This document shows positions 35,245-44,499 of a stretch of DNA of 64,000 nt, piece after piece. Source of the DNA: Pseudomonas sp. MIACH. GTDB taxonomy: Bacteria > Pseudomonadota > Gammaproteobacteria > Pseudomonadales > Pseudomonadaceae. The notes under the pieces were generated by a model. That model did not search any database. It saw nothing but the letters and a program-made list of their open reading frames with translations, and was not told the origin of the DNA. The stretch is from positions 105,055 to 169,054 of the forward strand of contig NZ_LHVO01000064.1 of NCBI RefSeq assembly GCF_001269925.1, read 5' to 3'. Every line of letters begins with the position of its first letter. The stretch's first letter is position 1. The translations under genes were made by a program, and so were the position numbers.

Positions 35245-35282
35245 AAAAAAGCCCCGCCTGATCACTCAGGCGGGGCTTTTTA
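35245..35282. terminator. Bidirectional terminator between the small gene and rne
   Basis: AAAAAAGCCCCGCCTGA pairs with TCAGGCGGGGCTTTTT with a 4-nt loop. It can stop the rightward small gene and leftward rne. Confidence 0.93.
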
Positions 35283-35295
35283 GTGGCTGAAGGAA

Positions 35296-38200
35296 TCAGG
35301 CGAACGGTTTAGGTTCGTGCTCTTCTTCCAGGGCCTTGTGCTCAACAACGGTTTCAGTAACCGGAGCTGGCGCTTCGACAGCTTCGACCACGGCCGGTGC
35401 AGCAGCTGCTGCAGCAGCGGCGGCCTCGGCTTCCTTGCGACGACGACGCACTTCACGTGGGTCGTTCGGCGCACGGCCGTTTTCGGTCAGGGCGCTGGCC
35501 GGAGTGGCTTCAACCACCGGGGCGGCAACTTCGGCAACCACAGGCGCTTCAACCGCTGGCGCAGGTTCAACCACCGGAGCAGCCTCAACCACTGGTGCTG
35601 GCTCTGCAACCACGACTTCGGCAACCGGTGCTGGCGCTTCTTCTACCACGGGGGCAGGGGCTGGCGCTTCAACCGGGGCGGCCGGTTCGGCAGTCCACTG
35701 GAAGGCGGTCTGTTCTTCGCGAACTTCACGCACCACCGGGGCAGCTTCTTCGATCGCCGGGGCTTGAACAGCGGCTTCAACCACTGGTTCAGGCTCAGCC
35801 ACCGGAGCGGGTTCTACCGCAATCACTTCGGCTTCTGGCTGGGCGTCGCGGGTCGGTGCCACTTCCACTTCCGGAACCACTGGGGCTTCGATAGGAGAGG
35901 TTGCTTCAACGACCGGTGCTTCAACCACAGGGGTCTCGGCAACTGGCGCTTCTACAGCTGCGGTTTCTTCAACAGCGGCAGTCGCGCGTTCAGCCTGTTC
36001 ATGCGCCTGGGCTTCAGCCGGTGCGCTGATCACCGAGCTGGCAACCGCAGCGGTAACGGCCAGGCCGGCAGCCAGTTCGGCACCCGTTGGCTCGTTGTTC
36101 GTGCCTTCTGCGTTCTCGCCGGTCTCTTCCAAGCCTTCGATCACGTTGCCGTTGGCATCACGCTGACGCTCACGACGGTTGCTGCGACGACGCTGGCCAC
36201 GGGAGCGGCGGCGTGGACGATCGCCTTCGGCGTTGTCCTGGCCGTCTTCCTGCAGTTGCTCTTCGCCGGTCAGCACTTCTTCTTCGCTGGTGGCAGCGGC
36301 TTGCTCGGTACGTGGTTGACGCTCTTCACGCGGAGGGCGCGGCTGGCGCTCTTCACGTGGCGCACGCTCTTCACGTGGCTGGCGAGCTGGACGCTCTTCA
36401 GCGGTGGCGGCTGCAGCGCCAGCAACAGCTGGGGTGGCATCCAGTGGCTCGCGCAGTTCACGCACACGTTCTTCACGCTCGCCGCGCGGCTTGCGATCTT
36501 CACGCGGAGCGCGTGGGGTACGTGGTGCGCGCTCTTCACGCGGTGCACGTTCTTCACGGGCTACGGCCGGGGTTTCTTCACGGGTTTCGCGAGGTGCACG
36601 CTCTTCACGAGGGGCGCGCTCTTCGCGCGGCGCACGTTCTTCACGTGGCTTGCGCTCTTCGTCACGACGACCGTTACGGTTGCGGCTCTGCTGGCGACCG
36701 TTGCGACGTTCTTCGTTGCGCGCTGGGCGTTCGGTTGCAGGCTTTTCAACCACAACCGGCGCCGCAGGCTCTTCCTTGGTGGCGAACAGGCTGACCAGCG
36801 ACTTCACCAGGCCCTTGAACAGGCTTGGCTCAGGCAGGGCGGCCGGCGCAGCAACCGGGGCAGCGGCTTCAACCGGCACCGGTGCGTTGGCACGGGCAGG
36901 CGCGGTCTTCACGGCAGCCTCCTGGCGCACCAGGGTGCGGGTCGCGGCGGCTGGCTGGACTTCTTCCACTTCGGCAGCGGCAGCAGCGATTTCGTAGCTG
37001 GATTGGCCGCTGTGGGCTTCCGGGCTGTCGTCACGCAGGCGCTGTACTTCGAAGTGCGGCGTTTCGAGGTGATCGTTCGGCAGGATCACGATACGGGCAC
37101 GGGTGCGCAGTTCGATCTTGGTGATCGAGTTGCGTTTTTCGTTGAGCAGGAAAGCGGCAACCGGGATCGGCACTTGTGCGCGGACTTCGGCGGTGCGGTC
37201 TTTCAGGGCTTCTTCTTCGATCAGGCGCAGGATCGCCAGGGACAGCGATTCAACGTCACGGATGATGCCGGTGCCGTTGCAACGCGGGCAGACGATGCCG
37301 CTGCTCTCGCCCAAGGATGGACGCAGGCGCTGACGGGACATTTCCAGCAGGCCGAAGCGCGAGATGCGGCCGACCTGTACGCGGGCACGGTCAGCTTCCA
37401 GGCATTCGCGGACTTTCTCTTCCACGGCGCGCTGATTCTTGGCGGGGGTCATGTCGATGAAGTCGATCACGATCAGGCCGCCGATGTCACGCAGGCGCAG
37501 TTGGCGGGCGATTTCTTCAGCCGCTTCCAGGTTGGTCTGCAGGGCGGTTTCTTCGATGTCGCTACCCTTCGTGGCGCGCGCCGAGTTGATGTCGATGGAC
37601 ACCAGGGCTTCGGTCGGGTCGATCACGATGGAGCCACCGGAAGGCAGTTCGACGACACGCTGGAAAGCGGTCTCGATCTGGCTTTCGATCTGGAAACGGT
37701 TGAACAGCGGCACGCTGTCTTCGTACAGCTTGATCTTGCTGGCGTACTGCGGCATCACCTGGCGGATGAAGGTCAGGGCTTCGTCCTGGGCTTCAACGCT
37801 GTCGATCAGCACTTCGCCGATGTCCTGGCGCAGGTAATCGCGGATGGCGCGGATGATCACGTTGCTTTCCTGGTAGATCAGGAACGGCGCGGAACGATCC
37901 AGAGACGCTTCTTTGATGGCGGTCCACAGTTGCAGCAGGTAGTCGAGGTCCCACTGCATTTCTTCGCTGCTGCGGCCCAGGCCGGCAGTGCGCACGATCA
38001 GGCCCATGTCGGCTGGTGCGATCAGGCCGTTCAGCGCTTCACGCAGTTCGTTGCGCTCTTCGCCTTCGATGCGACGGGAGATGCCGCCGGCACGTGGATT
38101 GTTCGGCATCAGCACGAGGTAGCGGCCGGCCAGGCTGATGAAGGTGGTCAGGGCGGCGCCCTTGTTGCCACGTTCTTCTTTTTCGACCTGAACGATGACT

Positions 38201-38490
38201 TCCTGGCCTTCGCTCAGGACGTCCTTGATGTTCACGCGGCCTTCTGGGGCTTTCTTGAAGTATTCGCGGGAGATTTCTTTGAGGGGCAGGAAGCCGTGGC
38301 GCTCGGAGCCGAAATCGACAAAGGCAGCCTCAAGGCTTGGTTCGATGCGAGTAATACGGCCTTTATAGATGTTGGCCTTCTTTTGCTCGCGTGCACCGGA
38401 TTCGATGTCCAGGTCGTAGAGGCGTTGGCCATCTACCAGTGCAACACGCAACTCTTCGGGTTGAGTTGCGTTAATCAGCATTCTTTTCAT
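35296..38490 (-). CDS. rne: Ribonuclease E
   Basis: Endoribonuclease that starts mRNA decay, matures rRNA and tRNA, and scaffolds the degradosome at the membrane. The protein is 1064 residues from MKRMLINATQPEELRVALVDG. The catalytic half (about 1-510) contains the S1 domain, the RNase H/DNase I-like core with VSIDINSARATKG and VIDFIDM (catalytic Asp pair), and the Zn-link CPRCNGTG. The C-terminal half is disordered: an Arg-rich region with REERAP repeats (about 580-740) that should bind RNA, then an Ala/Val/Pro/Glu-rich tail. The ATG at 38490 is the conserved start. Confidence 0.97.
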   Translation of the reverse strand: MKRMLINATQPEELRVALVDGQRLYDLDIESGAREQKKANIYKGRITRIEPSLEAAFVDFGSERHGFLPLKEISREYFKKAPEGRVNIKDVLSEGQEVIVQVEKEERGNKGAALTTFISLAGRYLVLMPNNPRAGGISRRIEGEERNELREALNGLIAPADMGLIVRTAGLGRSSEEMQWDLDYLLQLWTAIKEASLDRSAPFLIYQESNVIIRAIRDYLRQDIGEVLIDSVEAQDEALTFIRQVMPQYASKIKLYEDSVPLFNRFQIESQIETAFQRVVELPSGGSIVIDPTEALVSIDINSARATKGSDIEETALQTNLEAAEEIARQLRLRDIGGLIVIDFIDMTPAKNQRAVEEKVRECLEADRARVQVGRISRFGLLEMSRQRLRPSLGESSGIVCPRCNGTGIIRDVESLSLAILRLIEEEALKDRTAEVRAQVPIPVAAFLLNEKRNSITKIELRTRARIVILPNDHLETPHFEVQRLRDDSPEAHSGQSSYEIAAAAAEVEEVQPAAATRTLVRQEAAVKTAPARANAPVPVEAAAPVAAPAALPEPSLFKGLVKSLVSLFATKEEPAAPVVVEKPATERPARNEERRNGRQQSRNRNGRRDEERKPREERAPREERAPREERAPRETREETPAVAREERAPREERAPRTPRAPREDRKPRGEREERVRELREPLDATPAVAGAAAATAEERPARQPREERAPREERQPRPPREERQPRTEQAAATSEEEVLTGEEQLQEDGQDNAEGDRPRRRSRGQRRRSNRRERQRDANGNVIEGLEETGENAEGTNNEPTGAELAAGLAVTAAVASSVISAPAEAQAHEQAERATAAVEETAAVEAPVAETPVVEAPVVEATSPIEAPVVPEVEVAPTRDAQPEAEVIAVEPAPVAEPEPVVEAAVQAPAIEEAAPVVREVREEQTAFQWTAEPAAPVEAPAPAPVVEEAPAPVAEVVVAEPAPVVEAAPVVEPAPAVEAPVVAEVAAPVVEATPASALTENGRAPNDPREVRRRRKEAEAAAAAAAAAPAVVEAVEAPAPVTETVVEHKALEEEHEPKPFA

Positions 38491-39184
38491 GTTGTACCGT
38501 CGGTTTCCGGGCTGCCGGAAACGGCGTTCGGCACACACGACTTCTCACGGTCGGTGTCAGGTGCGTCAAGAGTGGTTGGCCACTCCAGTGTCCAGCAAAA
38601 TCGGCCAATTGGGCCGGTATCGCGACGGACGCGTCCTGCTTGTTAGCGGTGGTGACAAAGGCACCACTTCAACAAAAGCTAAGGTCAGGAGGAGGAATCA
38701 ACCGGCGACTGTGGACGAGATGAAGCGTCTAAATATAAGCCTAGTGCTACACGGTCCGACGGTTGTGCATCTCCACCCTACACGTATCCCTGATAATTCG
38801 GGTGCTGCCGCGCGCAGAATCCGCAGCGGGTTGGCATTTACCGTGTTCTCCAATGGGGAGTCCACGCTCATGGCTAAACAAGACTGAGTGTGGGCGACTG
38901 CGCTCTCACTCAGCTCTTAACAGGCGTTGTTTCCGAAGCATTCGCCGTGGTCCGGCTCAAGACTGACTGCACTTTGTGAACTGGCCGTAAATATCGGCGC
39001 AGAACGCGAGTATTCACTCTGCTTTCTGCACTCGCTTCAGGCCTCATGTCACCTGCGCTTGTTACAATCTCAAGCCTTCCAGGGTGGTGAACGCCCCGTA
39101 GGACGGCCTCGCGTCCTGATGAATTGCGATGGTCAGGGCCGGCAGTTTGCCGCTAGTCCTCTGTCCAGGCCGCTTTTGGCGGCG
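38491..39184 (-). promoter_or_regulatory. Long 5' leader of rne
   Basis: From the predicted start of transcription to the rne ATG the leader is about 690 nt and holds no plausible gene on either strand. In E. coli the rne 5' UTR (about 360 nt) folds into hairpins that RNase E itself cleaves to control its level. A similar role is inferred here; the exact folds are not worked out. Confidence 0.6.
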
Positions 39185-39190
39185 TTCGCG

Positions 39191-39219
39191 ACTATAGCAG
39201 CAATGATTAAGTGCTTCAA
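39191..39219 (-). promoter_or_regulatory. Sigma70 promoter of rne
   Basis: On the minus strand TTGAAG (39214-39219), exactly 17 bp, then TATAGT (39191-39196). It sits close to the divergent rluC start. Confidence 0.75.
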
Positions 39220-39248
39220 TTCCATAAAAAATTGTTATCATCGCCGCC

Positions 39249-40208
39249 ATGACGACTACCGCCCCCCAGACCCCCAGCGTCCAGCTGCTTGAGGTCTCGC
39301 CGGAATATGCCGGCCAACGCATCGATAATTTTCTCCTGGCCAGGCTCAAAGGCGTGCCCAAGACCTTGATCTACCGCATTTTGCGTAAAGGCGAAGTGCG
39401 CGTGAACAAGGGGCGCATCAAGCCTGAGTACAAGCTGCAGGCGGGCGATATCGTCCGTGTGCCACCGGTGCGCGTGCCTGAGCGCGACGAGCCTGTGCCT
39501 CTGGCTCAAGGCCTGCTGCAGCGCCTTGAAGCATCGATTGTCTTCGAAGACAACAAGCTGATCGTGATCAACAAGCCCTGCGGTATTGCGGTTCACGGTG
39601 GCAGCGGCCTGAATTTCGGCGTGATCGAAGCCTTCCGTCAGTTGCGCCCGGATTGCAAGGAGCTGGAGCTGGTCCACCGCCTGGACCGCGACACCTCTGG
39701 CCTGTTGATGATCGCCAAGAAACGCAGCATGTTGCGCCACCTGCACACCGCCCTGCGCGGCGATGGCGTGGACAAGCGCTACATGGCGCTGGTGCGCGGC
39801 AACTGGGCCAGTTCGATCAAGAGCGTCCGCGCGCCTTTGCAGAAGAGCAACTTGCGCTCCGGCGAGCGCATGGTCGAAGTGGACGAAGAGGGCAAAGAAG
39901 CCCTGACCCTGTTCAAGGTGCTGCGTCGCTTCGGCGACTTCGCCACCATGGTCGAGGCCAAACCCGTTACTGGGCGTACCCACCAGATTCGCGTGCACAC
40001 CTTGCATGCGGGCCACTGCATTGCTGGCGATACCAAGTACGGCGATGAGGGTTTTTCCAAGGAAATCCGCGACCTGGGTGGCAAGCGCCTGTTCCTGCAC
40101 GCCTACATGCTCACCGTGCCGCTGCCTGACGGCGGCGAGCTGAAGCTGCAGGCGCCGGTCGATGAGATGTGGGCCAAGACCGTGGAGCGTTTGAGTGTCG
40201 CACCTTGA
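39249..40208 (+). CDS. rluC: 23S rRNA pseudouridine(955/2504/2580) synthase RluC
   Basis: Converts three uridines of 23S rRNA to pseudouridine. The 319-residue protein has an N-terminal S4 RNA-binding domain (RIDNFLLARLKGVPKTLIYRILRKGEVRVNKGR) and the RluA-type catalytic core with ELVHRLDRDTSGLLMIAKK, where the Asp of HRLDRDTSG is the nucleophile, then PVTGRTHQIRVH. It diverges from rne, the usual gamma-proteobacterial arrangement, and overlaps the phosphatase gene by 14 nt. Confidence 0.96.
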   Translation: MTTTAPQTPSVQLLEVSPEYAGQRIDNFLLARLKGVPKTLIYRILRKGEVRVNKGRIKPEYKLQAGDIVRVPPVRVPERDEPVPLAQGLLQRLEASIVFEDNKLIVINKPCGIAVHGGSGLNFGVIEAFRQLRPDCKELELVHRLDRDTSGLLMIAKKRSMLRHLHTALRGDGVDKRYMALVRGNWASSIKSVRAPLQKSNLRSGERMVEVDEEGKEALTLFKVLRRFGDFATMVEAKPVTGRTHQIRVHTLHAGHCIAGDTKYGDEGFSKEIRDLGGKRLFLHAYMLTVPLPDGGELKLQAPVDEMWAKTVERLSVAP

Positions 40209-40857
40209 CTACAAGCTGCTGATTTTTGATTGGGACGGCACCCTGTGTAATTCCATTGGTCGGATTGTCGAGTCGATGCACGCCGCTTCCAAGCGTTCGG
40301 GCTTTGAGTTGTGCACTGACCTGGCGGTCAAGGGCATTATCGGTCTGGGCTTGCCTGAGGCGATCCGTACCCTGTACCCCCAGATCAGTGACGCTGAGCT
40401 GGTGACATTCCGCGACCATTATGCTGATCACTACATCGCGCTGGAGGCTACGCCTTCACCGCTGTTCGACGGTGTGGCGCAGTCGCTGGAGGCCTTTCGC
40501 GCCCAGGGCTATCACCTGGCCGTGGCCACCGGCAAGGCCCGTCGCGGGTTGGACCGAGTGCTCAAGGCGCATGGCTTTGAAGATTCTTTTGATATCACCC
40601 GCGCTGCGGATGAAACCGCCAGCAAACCTCACCCTCTGATGCTGGAGCAGATCATTGCTCATTGCGGCGTCTCGCCGCGACAGGCGCTGATGGTGGGCGA
40701 CGCTTCCTTCGACCTGATGATGGCGCGCAACGCCGGCATGGACAGCGTGGCGGTCAGCTATGGCGCCCAGTCCGCCGAGGCTTTGCAGCACTACGAGCCT
40801 CGGGTCACGATTGATCATTTTTCTGAATTGCAGGCCTGGCTCAATCGGGCCCAATAA
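40195..40857 (+). CDS. HAD-IA family phosphatase (phosphoglycolate phosphatase-like)
   Basis: A 220-residue haloacid dehalogenase-superfamily hydrolase. Motif I is FDWDGTLCNS, motif II VATGKARRGL, motif III around SKPHPLML and motif IV MVGDASFDLMMARNAGM. The helical cap lies between motifs I and II (class I). The start is GTG (40195) within the rluC 3' end, preceded by GGAG. Similar genes lie after rluC in related genomes. The substrate is not deducible; phosphoglycolate or another small phosphate ester is likely. Confidence 0.9.
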   Translation: MSHLDYKLLIFDWDGTLCNSIGRIVESMHAASKRSGFELCTDLAVKGIIGLGLPEAIRTLYPQISDAELVTFRDHYADHYIALEATPSPLFDGVAQSLEAFRAQGYHLAVATGKARRGLDRVLKAHGFEDSFDITRAADETASKPHPLMLEQIIAHCGVSPRQALMVGDASFDLMMARNAGMDSVAVSYGAQSAEALQHYEPRVTIDHFSELQAWLNRAQ

Positions 40858-40878
40858 GTCTTTGCTGGGGTTGATGGT

Positions 40879-41862
40879 ATGAGTGACGAGTGGAAAGCGC
40901 CTGAAAAGGCTGAAAGCGGTGATGAAAAGAGCTGGAAGCTGCTGGAGAAGACGCTCCTGGCCGGTGTCCAGGAACAGCGTCGAGCGCGGCGCTGGGGGAT
41001 TTTCTTCAAGTTGCTGACCTTTACTTACCTGTTGCTCATGCTGGCGCTGTTCAGCCCGCTGATGGATATGGAAAAGAGCGCAACCCGTGGCGCCAATTAC
41101 ACCGCGTTGATCGAAGTGCGTGGGGTGATCGCCGACAAGGAGCCCGCCAGCGCCGACAATATCGTCAGCAGCCTGCGTGCTGCGTTTGAAGATCCCAAGG
41201 TCAAGGGCGTGATCCTGCGCATCAACAGCCCAGGCGGCAGCCCGGTGCAATCGGGCTATGTGTATGACGAGATTCGCCGTCTGCGTGGCCTGCACCCGGA
41301 AACCAAGCTGTACGCGGTGATTTCCGACCTGGGTGCCTCCGGTGCCTATTACATTGCCAGTGCCGCTGACCAGATCTACGCCGACAAGGCCAGCCTGGTG
41401 GGCTCCATCGGTGTGACGGCGGCCGGATACGGGTTTGTTGGCACTATGGAGAAGCTGGGTGTTGAGCGCCGCACCTACACCTCGGGCGAGCATAAGTCGT
41501 TCCTTGATCCGTTCCAGCCGCAAAAGGCCGATGAAACCCAGTTCTGGCAGGGTGTGCTCGATACGACCCATCGCCAGTTCATCGCCAGCGTGAAGCAGGG
41601 GCGTGGGGATCGCCTGAAGGATAAAGAGCATCCGGAGTTGTTCTCCGGGTTGGTGTGGTCGGGCGAGCAAGCATTGCCGCTGGGGCTGATCGATGGTTTG
41701 GGCAGTGCCAGCCTGGTGGCGCGGGACGTGATCGGCGAGAAAGAGCTGGTGGACTTCACTGTTGAAGAATCGCCGTTTGATCGTTTCTCCAAGAAGCTTG
41801 GTGCCAGCGTGGCTGAGAAGCTGGCGCTGTATATGGGCTTCCAGGGTCCGACGCTGCGCTGA
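40879..41862 (+). CDS. sppA: Signal peptide peptidase SppA, short type (S49)
   Basis: Membrane serine protease that degrades leftover signal peptides. The 327-residue protein has one transmembrane segment (IFFKLLTFTYLLLMLALFSPL, about residues 45-65) and a periplasmic S49 domain: LRINSPGGSPVQSGYVYDEIRRL, the catalytic Ser in LGASGAYYIASAADQIYAD, and the Lys region further on. This is the short form, not the duplicated E. coli SppA. It closes the rluC-phosphatase-sppA unit. Confidence 0.93.
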   Translation: MSDEWKAPEKAESGDEKSWKLLEKTLLAGVQEQRRARRWGIFFKLLTFTYLLLMLALFSPLMDMEKSATRGANYTALIEVRGVIADKEPASADNIVSSLRAAFEDPKVKGVILRINSPGGSPVQSGYVYDEIRRLRGLHPETKLYAVISDLGASGAYYIASAADQIYADKASLVGSIGVTAAGYGFVGTMEKLGVERRTYTSGEHKSFLDPFQPQKADETQFWQGVLDTTHRQFIASVKQGRGDRLKDKEHPELFSGLVWSGEQALPLGLIDGLGSASLVARDVIGEKELVDFTVEESPFDRFSKKLGASVAEKLALYMGFQGPTLR

Positions 41863-41884
41863 TAGCTGAAGTCTGTCGTAGATC

Positions 41885-41933
41885 AAAATGTGGGAGGGGC
41901 GGTGCGACGATTCGACTTGCCCCTCCCGCATTT
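41885..41933. repeat. Short REP-derived hairpin after sppA
   Basis: ATGTGGGAGGGGC and GCCCCTCCCGCAT are inverted around about 23 bp. This is a REP unit with degenerate centre, lying between convergent sppA and maf and likely to stop both. Confidence 0.8.
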
Positions 41934-41948
41934 GGTTTTGCAGTGCTC

Positions 41949-42527
41949 TTAAGGGATTTGCACGCCTTCGCTGAGCAGCATGTCGACCAAACGAATCAGC
42001 GGTAAGCCGACGAGGCTGGTCGCGTCCGGCCCTTCGGTGCTCTGAAACAAACTCACGCCCAACCCTTCAGCCTTGAAGCTGCCCGCGCAGTCATACGGCT
42101 GCTCGCTCCGCAGGTAGCGCTCGATGCGCGCTGCATCCAGCTCGCGCATGTGCACGGTAAAGGGCACGCAGTCGACCTGGCAGTGCCCCGTCTCGCTGTT
42201 AAGCAGGGCCAGGCCAGTGAGGAAACTCACGCGCTTGCCGCTGGCGGCCAGCAGTTGCTCACGAGCATTCTCGAACGTATGGGGTTTGCCGATGATCCGG
42301 CCTTCCAGGGCAGCTACCTGGTCGGAGCCTATGATCAGGTGGCCTGGGTGGCTGGCGGCGAGGGCGCGGGCTTTCTGTTCGGCCAGGCGTTTGACCAGAT
42401 CCACGGCGGACTCATTGGTGGCGTGGCTTTCGTCGATATCCGGCGAGCTGCAGATGAACGGCAGGTGCAGGCGGCTGAGCAATTCCCGGCGGTAAACCGA
42501 GCTGGAAGCGAGCAATAAAGGCAGCAT
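41949..42527 (-). CDS. yceF: Maf/YceF family nucleotide pyrophosphatase (m7GTP)
   Basis: Cleaves non-canonical nucleoside triphosphates; the YceF subgroup prefers 7-methyl-GTP. The 192-residue protein starts MLPLLLASSSVYRRELLSRL, with the SSSxxR substrate loop, then GSDQVAALEGRIIGKP and SFKAEGLGVSLF near the catalytic Asp. I take the ATG at 42527, preceded by GAGGAG; the frame open to 43043 is spurious. It diverges from yceD, as in E. coli, where this YceF form precedes yceD-rpmF. Confidence 0.92.
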   Translation of the reverse strand: MLPLLLASSSVYRRELLSRLHLPFICSSPDIDESHATNESAVDLVKRLAEQKARALAASHPGHLIIGSDQVAALEGRIIGKPHTFENAREQLLAASGKRVSFLTGLALLNSETGHCQVDCVPFTVHMRELDAARIERYLRSEQPYDCAGSFKAEGLGVSLFQSTEGPDATSLVGLPLIRLVDMLLSEGVQIP

Positions 42528-42595
42528 ATACGTCTCCTCAAGGCAGCCGCCGATTCTAGCGGGGCGACCGGCTGACGCACAGGGCTGAATTTCCT

Positions 42596-42623
42596 TTGAC
42601 ATGGCTGGGTGCATCCCTATAAT
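42596..42623 (+). promoter_or_regulatory. Perfect sigma70 promoter of yceD-rpmF
   Basis: TTGACA (42596-42601), 16 bp, TATAAT (42618-42623). Both hexamers are exact consensus. The expected start point is 42630-42631, only 2-3 nt before the yceD ATG. Confidence 0.9.
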
Positions 42624-42632
42624 GCTGCGCCT

Positions 42633-43163
42633 ATGTTGAATGACCCGATTCCACCTCACGTTGACCCGCGCAAATTGGCTGATCGTGGCACTTCCCTTCA
42701 AGGTGAGTTGCTGCTGGCCGATTTGGAGAGACTCTGCGACCCGCTTTCCGACACTGTCGGTACGGTGCAGGCCAAATTCGTTTTTGAACGAGATGAACGT
42801 AAATCTGTGGTAATTCACAGCTTTATCGACACCGAAGTCAAAATGGTTTGCCAGCGTTGTCTTGAGCTGGTCACCCTGCCGATTCACAGCGAGTGCAGTT
42901 ATGCTGTGGTAAAGGAGGGTGCGAATACCCAGTCGTTGCCGAAAGGTTATGACGTGCTGGAACTGGGCGAAGATCCTTTGGATCTGCATGCACTGATCGA
43001 GGAGGAGCTTCTGCTCGCCTTGCCCATTGTGCCTGCTCATCATCCGGAAGAATGCCAGCAGCCGGCGGGTCTCGATGACGAGTCCGAACCGAGCGAGGAC
43101 GAGGTAACGCGGTCCAACCCGTTCAGTGTATTGGCGCAGTTAAAGCGTGACCCAAACGTTTAG
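42633..43163 (+). CDS. yceD: YceD family protein (DUF177), 23S rRNA accumulation
   Basis: A 176-residue cytoplasmic protein of the YceD/DUF177 family, reported to promote 23S rRNA accumulation; it always sits before rpmF. The middle carries the family motif VCQRCLELVTLPIHSECSYAVV with a CxxC pair and later ELGEDPLDLHALIEEELLLALPIVP. The C-terminal tail SNPFSVLAQLKRDPNV is conserved. The start ATG at 42633 lies right at the predicted transcript 5' end, with no Shine-Dalgarno. Confidence 0.93.
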   Translation: MLNDPIPPHVDPRKLADRGTSLQGELLLADLERLCDPLSDTVGTVQAKFVFERDERKSVVIHSFIDTEVKMVCQRCLELVTLPIHSECSYAVVKEGANTQSLPKGYDVLELGEDPLDLHALIEEELLLALPIVPAHHPEECQQPAGLDDESEPSEDEVTRSNPFSVLAQLKRDPNV

Positions 43164-43176
43164 GAGTTAATCAATT

Positions 43177-43359
43177 ATGGCTGTTCAGCAGAACAAAAAA
43201 TCCCGCTCTGCCCGTGACATGCGTCGTTCGCACGATGCCCTGACGGCAAGCACTCTGTCTGTAGAAAAAACCACCGGTGAAATTCACCTGCGTCACCACG
43301 TATCGCCAGAAGGCGTATACCGTGGCCGTAAAGTGATCGACAAGGGCGCTGACGAGTAA
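43177..43359 (+). CDS. rpmF: 50S ribosomal protein L32
   Basis: A 60-residue ribosomal protein, MAVQQNKKSRSARDMRRSHDA..., with the basic N-terminal extension. The zinc-binding Cys residues seen in many L32 proteins are absent (C-minus form, as in other gamma-proteobacteria). It follows yceD by 13 bp with TAGGAG as ribosome site and precedes plsX by 4 bp, the classic linkage of ribosome and lipid synthesis. Confidence 0.97.
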   Translation: MAVQQNKKSRSARDMRRSHDALTASTLSVEKTTGEIHLRHHVSPEGVYRGRKVIDKGADE

Positions 43360-43363
43360 TCAC

Positions 43364-44374
43364 TTGTCTGCTCAAGTCATCGCGATTGACGCAATGGGCG
43401 GGGACTTCGGTCCCCGCAGCATTGTTCAGGCCTGCATTGCCAGCCTGTCTGCTACCCCCTCGCTGCACCTGACCCTCGTCGGTCAACCCTCCCTCCTTGA
43501 AGAACTGATTGCCAGCCATCCGGCGGTGGATCGTGCGCGCCTGAGCGTTACGCCCGCCAGCGAAACCATCACCATGGATGAAAAGCCGGCAGTTGCCCTG
43601 CGCGGCAAGCCTGACTCTTCAATGCGCGTGGCCCTGGAGTTGTTGCGGGACGGCAAGGTGCAAGCCTGTGTCAGCGCCGGCAACACCGGGGCATTGATGG
43701 CGTTGTCGCGGCATGTGCTCAAGACGCTGCCGGGGATTGATCGGCCGGCGATGGTCGCGGCGATTCCGACGCAGAAAGGCTATTGCCAGCTGCTGGACCT
43801 TGGCGCGAATGTGGATTGCAGTGCCGAGCACCTGTTCCAGTTCGCCGTGATGGGCTCGGTGGCCGCCGAGGCGCTGGGCGTGGCTCGACCGCGGGTGGCC
43901 TTGCTGAATATCGGCACCGAAGACATCAAGGGCAACCAGCAGGTCAAGTTGGCTGCCACCCTGCTGCAGGGCGCACGCGGCTTGAATTACATCGGCTTTG
44001 TCGAGGGTGATGGCTTGTACCGTGGCGAAGCGGACGTGGTGGTGTGCGACGGGTTTGTCGGCAATATCCTGCTTAAATCCAGCGAAGGCCTGGCGACCAT
44101 GATCGCCACGCGCATCGAGGCGTTGTTCAGGCAGAATTTCGCATCGCGACTGGTGGGTGCCCTGGCGCTGCCGTTGATGCGTCGCTTGCAGGCCGATCTG
44201 GCCCCGGCGCGGCATAATGGCGCGAGTTTCCTGGGGTTGCAGGGCATTGTGGTCAAAAGCCACGGTTCCGCCGGTGTGGAGGGCTTCCAGAGCGCGATTG
44301 CGCGGGCGTTGATCGAAATCCAGGAAAACCTGCCGCAACGCTTGCACGGCCGTCTTGAAGACCTGTTGCCTTAG
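43364..44374 (+). CDS. plsX: Phosphate acyltransferase PlsX
   Basis: Makes acyl-phosphate from acyl-ACP for the PlsX/PlsY route of phospholipid synthesis. The 336-residue protein starts with TTG (43364), giving MSAQVIAIDAMGGDFGP; the VIAIDAMGGD block is the family N-terminus. Other marks are VSAGNTGALMALS, LLDLGANVDC, NIGTEDIKGN and VVVCDGFVGNILLKS. It is tightly coupled to rpmF and leads into fabD 125 bp later. Confidence 0.96.
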   Translation: MSAQVIAIDAMGGDFGPRSIVQACIASLSATPSLHLTLVGQPSLLEELIASHPAVDRARLSVTPASETITMDEKPAVALRGKPDSSMRVALELLRDGKVQACVSAGNTGALMALSRHVLKTLPGIDRPAMVAAIPTQKGYCQLLDLGANVDCSAEHLFQFAVMGSVAAEALGVARPRVALLNIGTEDIKGNQQVKLAATLLQGARGLNYIGFVEGDGLYRGEADVVVCDGFVGNILLKSSEGLATMIATRIEALFRQNFASRLVGALALPLMRRLQADLAPARHNGASFLGLQGIVVKSHGSAGVEGFQSAIARALIEIQENLPQRLHGRLEDLLP

Positions 44375-44499
44375 GCGAATTGGCCAGGGAATGCTTAAAT
44401 GTGACCGGCCAGTTCAATTGACCATCCAATCTGTCAGTTTCGTACGCTCCCACCGAGGAGCGACCATTTCCGACGACCAGATCATTAGGGGCTTGTTAC

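Noticed and set aside
35317..38646. 1109-codon open frame on the plus strand opposite rne
   Set aside because: It is the complement of rne. High GC and the Arg/Ala/Pro codons of rne suppress stop codons on the other strand; the translation is low-complexity Phe/Gly/Arg with no domain.
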